A DNA stretch of 64,000 nucleotides. It comes from Schizochytrium sp. CCTCC M209059 (taxonomy: Eukaryota > Sar > Bigyra > Thraustochytrida > Thraustochytriidae). The notes below the pieces were generated by a model. The model had not been told where the DNA came from and made no database searches. It worked only from the letters and a program-made list of their open reading frames with translations. Below, piece by piece: positions 50,823-59,518 of the stretch. The DNA lies in NCBI GenBank assembly GCA_000818945.1, contig KN805376.1, positions 313,494-377,493 of the forward strand, given 5' to 3'. The translations under genes were made by a program, and so were the position numbers. Every line of letters begins with the position of its first letter. Position 1 is the stretch's first letter.

Positions 50823-53592
50823 GGTTTCTTGGGAAGTCTTGACTTGCGAGATGCTTTGTGTGACTTGATTTCTTGGCTTCTGCTTGGGGCTCTTGCTGTT
50901 GCGGCTTTGCTTCGGTCGAGGACCGCCCCATTCGCCGCCACCGCGGTGGTTTGCAATGATCGATGAGTCGGAGGCCCCGTTTCGGCGCGGGCGGACTCGA
51001 AATACTCCTCCTTGCTGAACAGGCTCTCCTTGCGCACATGCCTTTCGTAATCCCATTCTTCGTGTAACAAATGTCAGTCTGTTTTTCAAGGTAACTGTGG
51101 GGAGATGATTCAGCGCACATGAGAAGTCCCAGCCACAGGCGCCGAATGAGTGCCTCCGACCCGATTGAGAGACCATCGGTGAAAGTTGAGGCGATGACGA
51201 AAGCAAACCTGCAACCTCAAGCATTCCAGCAAGCCAAACAAGTCTTTACGAGCAGCAACAGAGCACCCCAAAGCAAGAACCCCCCAAAGCATCATGTGGA
51301 TCTTCATCCCGATCGTCTTCTAGACACTCAGGCGACTCGAAATAAAATTCATAAGCACAGTGGATAAATTGTATTTAGCTCTGAGACCTGTTCTCGTGCT
51401 CATGGATCTCTAGGAAGTCAGCTAATATGATACGAAAGTTCCTTTTTTCTATCTATACTTTTCTACACATTCTCATTGTTGTGCTTCGTGGTGCGGTAAC
51501 ACAGTCGCGCGTCCAGATGTCGCCATCGTCGCGTCCTTAGGAGTCGCTATGGCCAAATCAGTTCCCGCGCCAGTAATGGCAAGAAGTGGCGTTTCTCTGC
51601 TTTTTAAACAAGTGATTAAATAAGTTGTGATTGAACAAGTTGATAAATTTTCGAAAGTGAAATGAAGATGACTTTGTATTCCTTTTAGCAATTTGCTATC
51701 GATCCAGAGCTGTCTGGACGCCTAGAAGACGATCGGCACGAAGATCCACATGGTTTCTTGGGTAGTCTTGACTTGCGAGATGCTTTGTGTGACTTGATTT
51801 CTTGGCTTCTGCTTGGGGCTCTTGCTGTTACGGCTTTGCTTCGGTCGAGAACCGGCCCATTCGCCGCCACCGCGGTGGTTTGCAATGATCGATGAGTCGG
51901 AGGCCCCGATTCGGCGCGGGTGGACTCGAAATACTCCTCCTTGCTGAACAGGCTCTCCTTGCGCTCATGCCTTTCGTAATCCCATTCTTCGTGTAACAAA
52001 TGTCAGTCTGTTTTTCAAGATGACTGTGGGGAGATGATTCAGCGCACATGAGAAGTCCCAGCCACAAACGCCGAATGAGTGCCTCCGACCCGATTGAGAG
52101 ACCATCGGTGAAAGTCGAGGCGATGATGAAAGCAAACCTGCAACCTCAAGCACTCCAGCAAGCCAAACAAGTCTTTACGAGCAGCGACCGAGCACCCCAA
52201 AGCAAGAACCCCCCAAAGCATCATGTGGATCTTCATCCCGATCGTCTTCTAGACACTCAGGCGCCTCGAAATCCACAAGTATAGTCGAGAACATACACCC
52301 AGACTGGAGTTCTGTTCTCTTGCTCATGGATCTCTAAGAAGTCAGCTAATAAGATACGAAAGTTCCTTTTTTCTATCTATACTTTTCTACGCATTCTCAT
52401 TGTTGTGCTTCGTGGTGCGGTAACACATTCGCGCGTCCAGATGTCGCCATCGTCGCGTCCTTAGGAGTCGCTATGCTCAGATCGGCTCCCGCGCCAGTCA
52501 TGGCAAGAAGTGGCGTTTCTCTGCTTTTTAAACAAGAGACTACACAGATTGTGATTGAACAAGTTGAGAAATTTTCAAAAGTGAGATGAAGATGACTTTG
52601 TATTCCTTTTAGCAATTTGCTATCGATCCATAGCTGCCTGGCCGCCTAGAAGACGATCGGCACGAAGATCCACATGGTTTCTTGGGAAGTCTTTACGTGC
52701 GAGGTGCTTTGTGTGACTTGATTTCTTGGCTTCTGCTTGGGGCTCTTGCTGTTGCGGCTTTGCTTCGGTCGAGAACCGGCCCATTCGCCGCCACCGCGGT
52801 CGATGAGTCGGAGGCCCCTTTTCGGCGCGAATGGACTTGAAATTCTTCTCCTTGCTGAACAGGCTCTCCTTGCGCACATGCCTTTCGTAATCCCATTCTT
52901 CGTGTAACAAATGTCAGTCTGTTTTTCAAGGTAACTGTGGGGAGATGATTCAGCGCACATGAGAAGTCCCAGCCACAGGCGCCGAATGAGTGCCTCCGAC
53001 CCGATTGAGAGACCATCGGTGAAAGTTGAGGCGATGATGAAAGCAAATCTGCAACCTCAAGCACTCCAGCAAGCCAAACAAGTCTTTACGAGCAGCAACC
53101 GAGCACCCCAAAGCAAGAACCCCCCAAAGCATCATGTGGATCTTCATCCCGATCGTCTTCTAGACGCTCAGGCGACTCGAAATCCACAAGTATAGTCGAG
53201 AACATACACCCAGACTGGAGCTCTGTCCTCTTGCTCATGGATCTCTAAGAAGTCAGCTAATAAGACACGAAAGTTCCTTTTTTATATCTATACTTTTCTA
53301 CGCATTCTCATTGTTGTGCTCCGTGGTGCGGTAACACCATTGCACGTCCAGCTGTCGTCATCGTCGCGTCCTTAGGAGTCGCTATGCTCAGATCGGCTCC
53401 CGCGCCAGTCATGGCAAGAAGTGGCGTTTCTGTGCTTTACAAGTGACTAAACAAGTTGTGATTGAACAAGTTGATAAATTTTTTAAAAGTGAGATGAAGA
53501 TGACTTTGTATTCCTTTTAGCAATTTGCTATCAATCCAGAGCTGCCTGGACGCCTAAAAGACGATCGGCACGAAGATCCACATGGTTTCTTA

Positions 53593-55264
53593 ATAACTGC
53601 TGGCTGGCTGGCTGGCTGGCTGGCTAGCTATTTGGCTTGACTTGTTCTCTGGGTTTGTGCTTGAGGCTTCTGTTGTTGCGGATTTGTCTCATCTGCCGCA
53701 GCCGCCAGCCATGCAGATTAATGGGTCGGAGGCTTCGTTTCGGTGCTGGTTGACACGCACGTCTTCTCGTTCTGAACCTTGGCCCTCGATCGAACTCCCG
53801 AGCGTAGTATACTAAAGTGAGAGTCTCGGAGTGCAACTACGATCGCGCGCGCGACTGCTCGTTCAGTCCCACGAGTGTCCCGTCCCTGCCTGCATCTTCT
53901 CTCTCTGACTGAACTGCGTTACGTGCCCTGGGCGATACAGCATAGTCGATTCATTTCTTCCTGTTTAAATACAGAATAACGCGTTCGATCGGACCCTGAG
54001 CTTTCATACGCTTGTTCCCGTACTCGTTGTCGAGTTCAAAAGAGGCTCTTCGAACGCACATTACGAATAATGAATACGCGAAATCGTGTCCCCAACGAAA
54101 GAGCCAGAATTTCACACTTTTTATTTACAACCCAAAATGGACAGTGCTGAATCGTGGCCTCGTTCATAAAGCATTTTAGTTTGTCGGCAGCAGACAGCAG
54201 CCAAACCTTTGCTCGCCTCGTCGGAGCACGTATTTTATTGCTTTGCCCTGAATGCGATTCGTCTTGCCATTCGTAACAATCAAGAAGAAAGAGGGGAAAC
54301 AGAGGGGGAGAACGAAGAAGGCCCTGGGCACCGAACTTGCGCTTCTGATGCATCGAGGAGCTGACGTGGGGTGCCGGCAGGAGCTCGGCAGAAGCTCGGC
54401 ATCTGGCGAAGCAAATCCTCAACCATAAAGTATTAACGCGCAAGACCAAGACAAGCAAGACACGCAGATCAAAACGAGACAACCCGCCTTACAAGAGCCA
54501 TGTGGATCTTCGTTCCCATCGTCTTTTAAATGGCCGTTCTACATGGATCGCCAAAGCATTGTGGTATAAGTTTAAACCATAATTAAAACCTCTTTTATTG
54601 TTCCATGTACTCTTGTCCGCGTGCTTGCGATTTGTTTAAGGTGTTATTGCTGGAGAAAAGGCAAAAGGTCCACAGATTTTCGCTTTCGGCGGGGCTGAAC
54701 AGGTCTCGAGAGGTCGCGTGAATCGGGAAAGTTTGGCATGCGCTGGTTCAGAAGGCCGGCTAGAGAAGTTCCAGTGCTCAGAGCTTATCCAACGGCCACC
54801 TTTCGGCTTGCCATCTGAACGTGAGACGACAGTTGCTCATAACCCATGACAAATCCACAACTCTGCATTTCAAGACATATCTCACCAGCTGGAAGCCGTC
54901 TCCTATATCGCTGCTATTTCACGTTGAATATGCTCTGGTTCTTTTTCGCTCGCCTCACCGGCCGTCGTCGTCGCCATCGCCGTCATTGCCGCCAACGCGC
55001 ACGCGGGATGCGAGCTCAAGACGGTCTTCGAAATCATGGTAGTACTTCGCAATCCTAAGATAGCAAAGGATGTTGTCGTTCGCGGTCAGACATCTGTCTG
55101 AACAACGTTGCCACTCCCATTTGGAAAAGGGTAAAAGCTCCCCGTCACGTTCTCGTGGATGGTACCTCCTTCCACTAGGAGAGAAAGAACGAGAAGCAAG
55201 AAGACGAAAAGAATAGAAACAAAAAAGAAAAAAGACAAAAAGACAAAACCGGAAAAGGCGGGCC
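53593..55264. other. Gene-poor region right of the tandem array
   Basis: 1.7 kb. A GGCT microsatellite (53600-53625) marks the array end, followed by a diverged piece of the unit (GTCGGAGGCTTCGTTTCGG, 53725-53743). The last copy of the tail module is at 54500-54529. No supported gene. Confidence 0.6.
54500..54529 (+). other. Outlying MWIFVPIVF-stop tail module, plus strand
   Basis: Encodes exactly MWIFVPIVF-stop. It differs from the array minus-arm module at four positions (GTG/GTT, CCG/CCC, TTC/TTT, TAG/TAA), all synonymous including the stop. The upstream in-frame stop is only ~29 codons away, so it would be a last exon or a remnant. Confidence 0.5.
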
Positions 55265-56899
55265 ATGGAGGCGGGCTTGACGCAGAGGTCCGCGACAGTG
55301 GCTTTCACGCGTGCGCCTGCGGACCTTCTCTTCGTTGTCGTCAGGACCGGGTGGCTGCACACCACAGAGGTGCTGCCCGTGGCGACGTCTTGCCGTGAGC
55401 TGGCCGTTCGCGTGGACGCCTATCTTCGTCATGACGCTCTGGAGCTGCGCGTCAGGAACGAGAGGCCGCGCGAAGACGTGCTCGTGAGGCTCCTCGAGCG
55501 ATGCCGCGCCTTGCAGGCCGTGGAACTCTGCAACTGCGGCCCCGACCTCTCGGACTTGACGCTCTTTGCCATGCACGGCCTGCGGCTGCGCGAGCTACGT
55601 CTCGCAGATTGCCCAGGACTCTCGGCCGGAGGCGTGAGAGAAGCCGTGCTCCGACAAGCAAGCTTTGCAGAGGCGATCCGCATCCTCGATGTCGACCTCG
55701 CACCTCTTTACGTCGCCGACGAGCCAGATTTACCACACATTGTGGAATTTGGCGCACAAAGTCATGGTTCCAATGATGAGGCTGCTGCTGTTGCAGCCAA
55801 GGTGGTGCGTGCGTCCGCGGGAGCTCTGCGCGTGCTTCGGCTCCGAGGATTCGAACTGCAGCAGATACCCTTTATCTTGGCCGCAGTGCCTTCCGATTCA
55901 GATTCGCCAGGACGCCTTGATGCATTGCATGTCGTTGGAGAACCGTCATACACGGAGGATGACCCCGTAATGGGCGTTGGCGCCATCGGGATTCGACTTG
56001 GCGAGTTTACCTGTGATGGTCGCTTTTGTACAAATTCTGTTCTCTCGCAGGTGGCGAGAGGCTCAACATCGAGCCTTCGCATTCTCAAATTAAGCGGTAA
56101 GGGCTTGTGGACATCGCTCGAGCCCGTTGCTGAAAATTGTCCAGGGCTTCGTGAGCTGGACATCCGGGATCGAGCTCTTCTTGGCGACACGGTGATCTCT
56201 CCTGTGCTGGCACACTGCCACGCGCTCGAAAAGCTGTGCGTTTTGGGAGCACGCGGTCTGACGTCAATTTCGGTGCGAAGTGCGGCAGTATCGTGCCGAA
56301 ACCTCTCGTGTCTCGATCTCGCAGGCTGTGAGCTCGTTGACGACGGTGCTTTGCATGCACTTGCAGAGTACGCGCGATGCATTGAGGAGCTCAGTCTTTC
56401 TGGCTGCAAGCTCATTACCAACAATGGTCTAAAGGCACTTGCCAAGAGTCCCTTGGGGCCGCGCGTGCGTAGATTGGAGGTTGCAAATTGTAGCAAGCTC
56501 TCTGATGAGGGTTTTTTGGCCGTGGCGCGTTGGATGCGAGCCATGCGTCGTGTCAACTGCTCATGGTGTACTCTTGTGACCCCTTTTTCGCTCGAGGAAG
56601 TCATTCTCGAGTGCCCTATGCTTGCGAGTCTGTCGATGCACGGCATTTCGATTCCTTCGACCGACGCAATCGTTCTTGCGAAGCGTTCGCAAGGTCCCTT
56701 CTGCCTCGATCTTGGAGCTGGGGCTACATTCCGCAGTTCCGGGAGGCCTCGTGGTTCGGGCGAGCCGTCCAAGCCGGCAATTGACCCTGCCACAGTGCGC
56801 GCGCGCCGTCATGCTGCAGCTCGGGCGAAAAGCAAGCGACGTGCCAAGAGTGACCTTCGCAAGCTTGAGCAGACCTTGCTCGAGAACGGCCTTGCCTGA
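55265..56899 (+). CDS. F-box-like / leucine-rich repeat (AMN1/FBXL-type) protein
   Basis: 544 residues from ATG 55265. The N-terminus (~15-55; APADLLFVVVRTGWLHTTEVLPVATSCRELA in part) resembles an F-box, weakly. Cysteine-containing LRRs of the FBXL/AMN1 type follow, clearest at ~300-460: CPGLRELDIRDRALLGD, CRNLSCLDLAGCELVDDGAL, CIEELSLSGCKLITNNGL, VRRLEVANCSKLSDEGF. The basic C-terminal tail (ARAKSKRRAKSDLRKLEQ) is helical. FBXL proteins recruit substrates to SCF ubiquitin ligases; if the F-box is not functional it may be a plain LRR adaptor. Confidence 0.82.
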   Translation: MEAGLTQRSATVAFTRAPADLLFVVVRTGWLHTTEVLPVATSCRELAVRVDAYLRHDALELRVRNERPREDVLVRLLERCRALQAVELCNCGPDLSDLTLFAMHGLRLRELRLADCPGLSAGGVREAVLRQASFAEAIRILDVDLAPLYVADEPDLPHIVEFGAQSHGSNDEAAAVAAKVVRASAGALRVLRLRGFELQQIPFILAAVPSDSDSPGRLDALHVVGEPSYTEDDPVMGVGAIGIRLGEFTCDGRFCTNSVLSQVARGSTSSLRILKLSGKGLWTSLEPVAENCPGLRELDIRDRALLGDTVISPVLAHCHALEKLCVLGARGLTSISVRSAAVSCRNLSCLDLAGCELVDDGALHALAEYARCIEELSLSGCKLITNNGLKALAKSPLGPRVRRLEVANCSKLSDEGFLAVARWMRAMRRVNCSWCTLVTPFSLEEVILECPMLASLSMHGISIPSTDAIVLAKRSQGPFCLDLGAGATFRSSGRPRGSGEPSKPAIDPATVRARRHAAARAKSKRRAKSDLRKLEQTLLENGLA

Positions 56900-57324
56900 T
56901 GGCATTTCTACGACATTTATGTACTTTATTGCCAAAAAAAATTAGCGTCCCTCTTTGGTGCCTTGCAAAGCTAGGCCCAAAGAATTATACATCAAATTCT
57001 TGCGTGCGAGCTGCGCCGCCCCTTACGTATATGCCATACCACCTCTTGCATGTCACCCTTGATTTCTCGTTCCCAGAAGCCCGATTTTGACGGTTTCAAG
57101 GGGCTGGCTATACCGTGAGAGACTTGGGCCACCGCCATGGAAAGAAAAACGAACAAAGCGAAAACATCCATTGACAGAATCGATCGATCGATCGATTTGA
57201 CTGATCCGCCGGCGGGTGTACCGAGAGCGCAGTGGCGCCTCTGAGCAAGGGCGAGCGCACGTGACAAGGCTACACGAGGGCACTCTCAGAGGTAGTCTTG
57301 AGTAAAGAAAAGAAAAGGGCTACG
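56900..57324. other. Intergenic region upstream of centrin
   Basis: 425 bp between co-directional genes; holds ATCGATCG repeats (57179-57196) and a CACGTG word ~65 bp before the centrin ATG. No gene. Confidence 0.6.
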
Positions 57325-57789
57325 ATGAGCGGGAGGACGCGCGCCGTCAAACTCACAGAGGACCAGCGACGCGAGCTTCAAGAGGCGTTTGCGCTCTTCG
57401 ATGTCGAAGGTACCGGGACAATCGATTACCATGAGCTCAAGGTGGCCCTGCGCGCACTCGGTTTCACTATTACCAAGAAGCAAGTGATTGCCATTGCAAG
57501 CGAGTATGACGTTCAAGACACCGGTCGGGTTGCCCTTGAGGACTTTATGCATATTGTGGCGCGCAAAAAGGCCGAGCGAACGCCTGAAGAGGAGGTCTCC
57601 AAGGCCTTTGAGCTCTTTGATGAGCAAGGCAAGGGCAAAATATCGCTTCGGGATCTGCGCAAAATTTCACGCGAGCTTGGTGAAAACCTTTCCGAGCATG
57701 AGCTCCAGGCCATGATCGATGAGTTTGACCATGATCTCGATGGTGAAATTAACCGGGAGGAATTCAACATCATCATGAGTCAGCACTGA
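57325..57789 (+). CDS. Centrin
   Basis: 154 residues from ATG 57325. A centriole/basal-body EF-hand protein. Four EF-hand loops: 26-37 (DVEGTGTIDYHE), 62-73 (DVQDTGRVALED), 99-110 (DEQGKGKISLRD) and 135-146 (DHDLDGEINREE). Loops 1 and 4 have good calcium ligands; loop 2 is poor. The helices match centrin/caltractin (LTEDQRRELQEAFALFD, LRALGFTITKKQ, LRKISRELGENLSEHELQAMIDEFD). The short N-terminus and C-terminal MSQH are closest to the centrin-3/CDC31 style. Supports a lineage with basal bodies/flagella. Confidence 0.93.
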   Translation: MSGRTRAVKLTEDQRRELQEAFALFDVEGTGTIDYHELKVALRALGFTITKKQVIAIASEYDVQDTGRVALEDFMHIVARKKAERTPEEEVSKAFELFDEQGKGKISLRDLRKISRELGENLSEHELQAMIDEFDHDLDGEINREEFNIIMSQH

Positions 57790-58340
57790 TGGATGGGCGC
57801 GTTGCGCTGTTGATCATTCATTCATCACACGGATGGGTTGTCACACGAGAAATTGAAAAGTCGAATCATGACTGCGAAATCGGAACGATCAAGTAGTATT
57901 ATGATGATGAAAGCTTGTAGCGTGATTAGCGCGTGATGCAAGATTCTTGCCGCTGCTTCCAAACGATCCATCTTTTACTTTTCAATTACGACAAGAAGCT
58001 TCTTCGCATGTTGCGAAATTCTGTCGCACGTGAAGTAAGATTTGTTTATCGACAAGGAAAGACGAATGTGTTGGCTGTCTGTCTGTCTGTCTGTCTGTCT
58101 GTCTGGGCTGGCTATCTGTGTACCAGGATTCGGGACGACTTTTGTAATCAATAAAGCGAGATATGTCTGAAGAATTAGAAGGCTGCGAGACCATTTTTCC
58201 GAGGATCTCCTCCAAGTGCCTTAAATGCGATTTTTGTTGGTTTTCTAAAAGTGACATCGCGCAAGATCTCGCGCATGCTCTCGATACGAGTGTGAAAAAG
58301 CAAGACATTGATTTCTTGGCCATCGAATCAAGATCAGCAG
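57790..58340. other. Convergent intergenic region with CTGT microsatellite
   Basis: Between the 3' ends of centrin (+) and the small coiled-coil gene (-). A (CTGT)n tract lies at 58074-58104. No gene. Confidence 0.6.
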
Positions 58341-58686
58341 TTACTTGGAGGCGTCGCGCTCGTCGAGGGCGCGCAGCAAGAACTTGACGCGATATTGCAG
58401 CTTGCCAACCGTTTCCTTGAGCTTTGCATTCTCCGACTGCGTAGAAGCACAATTGTAAAGCGAACTTGTGTGTCAATGAGTACGTGGTCCAACGTGTAAA
58501 GGCCCACTTTTCTAGCGCCACCCTACGAGTGGTGGCTAGCCCGCCATGGCTTGCAGTGCAACTTACACGGAGCTCTTCATCGAGCGCAGCCTCGCCAAGT
58601 CCGCTGCCTTCGAACTTGGGTCCTAGCAGCTCGAGACGCTGGAGGCGGTCCTCCACCGACAGCGCGGGCGCAGCAGCCTCGCTCAT
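58341..58686 (-). CDS. Small two-exon coiled-coil protein (71 aa)
   Basis: Join of 58567-58686 (exon 1, 40 codons) and 58341-58436 (exon 2). The donor GTAAGT and the acceptor TACGCAG are both strong; the intron is 130 nt and phase 0. The product has an Ala-rich acidic start, SVEDRLQRLELLGPKF, then a heptad coiled coil from ~33 to the end (LDEELRSENAKLKETVGKLQ, then YRVKFLLRALDERD). Without splicing the frame runs on into non-conserved sequence. The ENAKLKxxxxxLxYRVxxLLRAL pattern resembles the leucine zipper found at the N-terminus of animal arginyl-tRNA synthetase, but no synthetase domain follows. Function unknown. Confidence 0.75.
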
Positions 58687-59100
58687 CGTTGGTTGCTATC
58701 TAGCTCAGGATTGGGGCGCAACCTCGCTGCTGCTTTCTGTTTTGCCGCCCAATAGCTAGAAAACAGCTTCGCAAGCTGAAGAACAGACGTATATACAGGG
58801 CTAGGTGAAAAGCTTCAACGCTTGCGATGAAAGCTGAAGGATGGATGGGGTCTATGCGAATCCTTGGAAACCTTTTTTCTTATTGGCTTGCAGCGCAGTG
58901 TGATGCAGTGTGAGGTGATTGACAACGGATGTATGCCTATACAGCACAGAGTTTGGAAATTTACGTTTATCGATGCCTTACAAAATCATTGCCTGTGGAT
59001 GCTGAAAAGCAATGGCATCGCCAGCTTTATCGCAGAGACCTCCATTTGAATATTAAGGGAAATGAAAAAGGTGAGAGAAACAGTTGCGTCCAAAGTCGAC
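58687..59100. other. Intergenic region upstream of the small coiled-coil gene
   Basis: 414 bp; promoter of the coiled-coil gene and distal 3' flank of V-ATPase A. Nothing else recognised. Confidence 0.5.
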
Positions 59101-59393
59101 CATCATCTTTTATTACATTCCACACCGCGGGGGAAATGATATAAAAGGGAGTAAGCTCATCTTGTGTGTACATTATCTTTTTGGATTCACGGAGGACGAA
59201 GAAGTTAAGGGAGAAGAACGAGAACTCAGTTCTTGAGAGCCTCGAATCGAGCCTCAATGTTGGCGAGGAGGGCGTTGGTCTTATCGTCAACCTCGGCAGG
59301 GGACGTGGAGGGCGGGATAAACTTATTCTCAGTGAGCTGCACAATCTCCGAGTTGAGGGTGTTGCGGATGAGCGACCAGGTGACGTGCTTCTC
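59101..59393 (-). pseudogene. Tandem duplicate of the V-ATPase A 3' end
   Basis: Head-to-tail copy of 59394-59686, offset exactly 293 bp. It covers the last ~55 codons and ~125 bp of 3' UTR. The frame is intact and ends in its own TGA at 59226-59228 (the parent uses TAA). Differences from the parent include R to H, D to N, M to N and P to S, plus about four synonymous changes. It has no start or upstream exons, so it is probably a non-functional remnant lying in or beyond the 3' UTR, unless it serves as an alternative terminal segment. Confidence 0.85.
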
Positions 59394-59518
59394 CCATCAC
59401 CGTTCATCACATTTCAAACAGCGGGAAAAAGATATAAAAGGGAGTAAGCTTATCTTGTGTGTAAATTATCTTTTTGGATTCACGGAGGACGAAGAAGTTA
59501 AAGGAGAAGAACAAGAAC

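Larger units (their letters stand above)
50172..53592. repeat. Tandem array of a ~0.92-kb unit, 3.7 copies
   Basis: Units start at the same ACTGTGGGG(A)AGATTC-like point at 50172, 51094, 52023 and 52934, giving periods of 922, 929 and 911 bp; the fourth unit stops at about 53592. Identity between units is high, with small indels. Each unit has two internally related arms in opposite orientation: a plus-strand segment ending MWIFIPIVF-stop and, ~390 bp on, a minus-strand segment ending MWIFVPIVF-stop, separated by an AT-richer spacer (TTTTTTCTATCTATAC...). No transposase or terminal direct repeat was recognised. The array sits in the largest protein-gene-free block but for the AMT upstream gap. 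Confidence 0.92.

Noticed and set aside
50172..53592. CRISPR-like or satellite-virus interpretation of the tandem array
   Set aside because: Units are ~0.9 kb with no short direct repeats and unique spacers; no cas-like or viral genes are present, and the context is eukaryotic.
50172..53592. DNA transposon with terminal inverted repeats
   Set aside because: The inverted segments lie inside each unit rather than at ends, no target-site duplication or transposase was found; kept only as an open alternative.
54036..54482. 148-codon minus-strand frame
   Set aside because: Begins without ATG, shows no recognisable domain and overlaps the tail-module flank.
58437..58566. Reading straight through into a 234-residue protein on the minus strand at 57982-58686
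   Set aside because: The frame after residue 40 loses all heptad pattern exactly at a GTAAGT donor, and a coiled-coil exon with a good acceptor follows; splicing is the better explanation.
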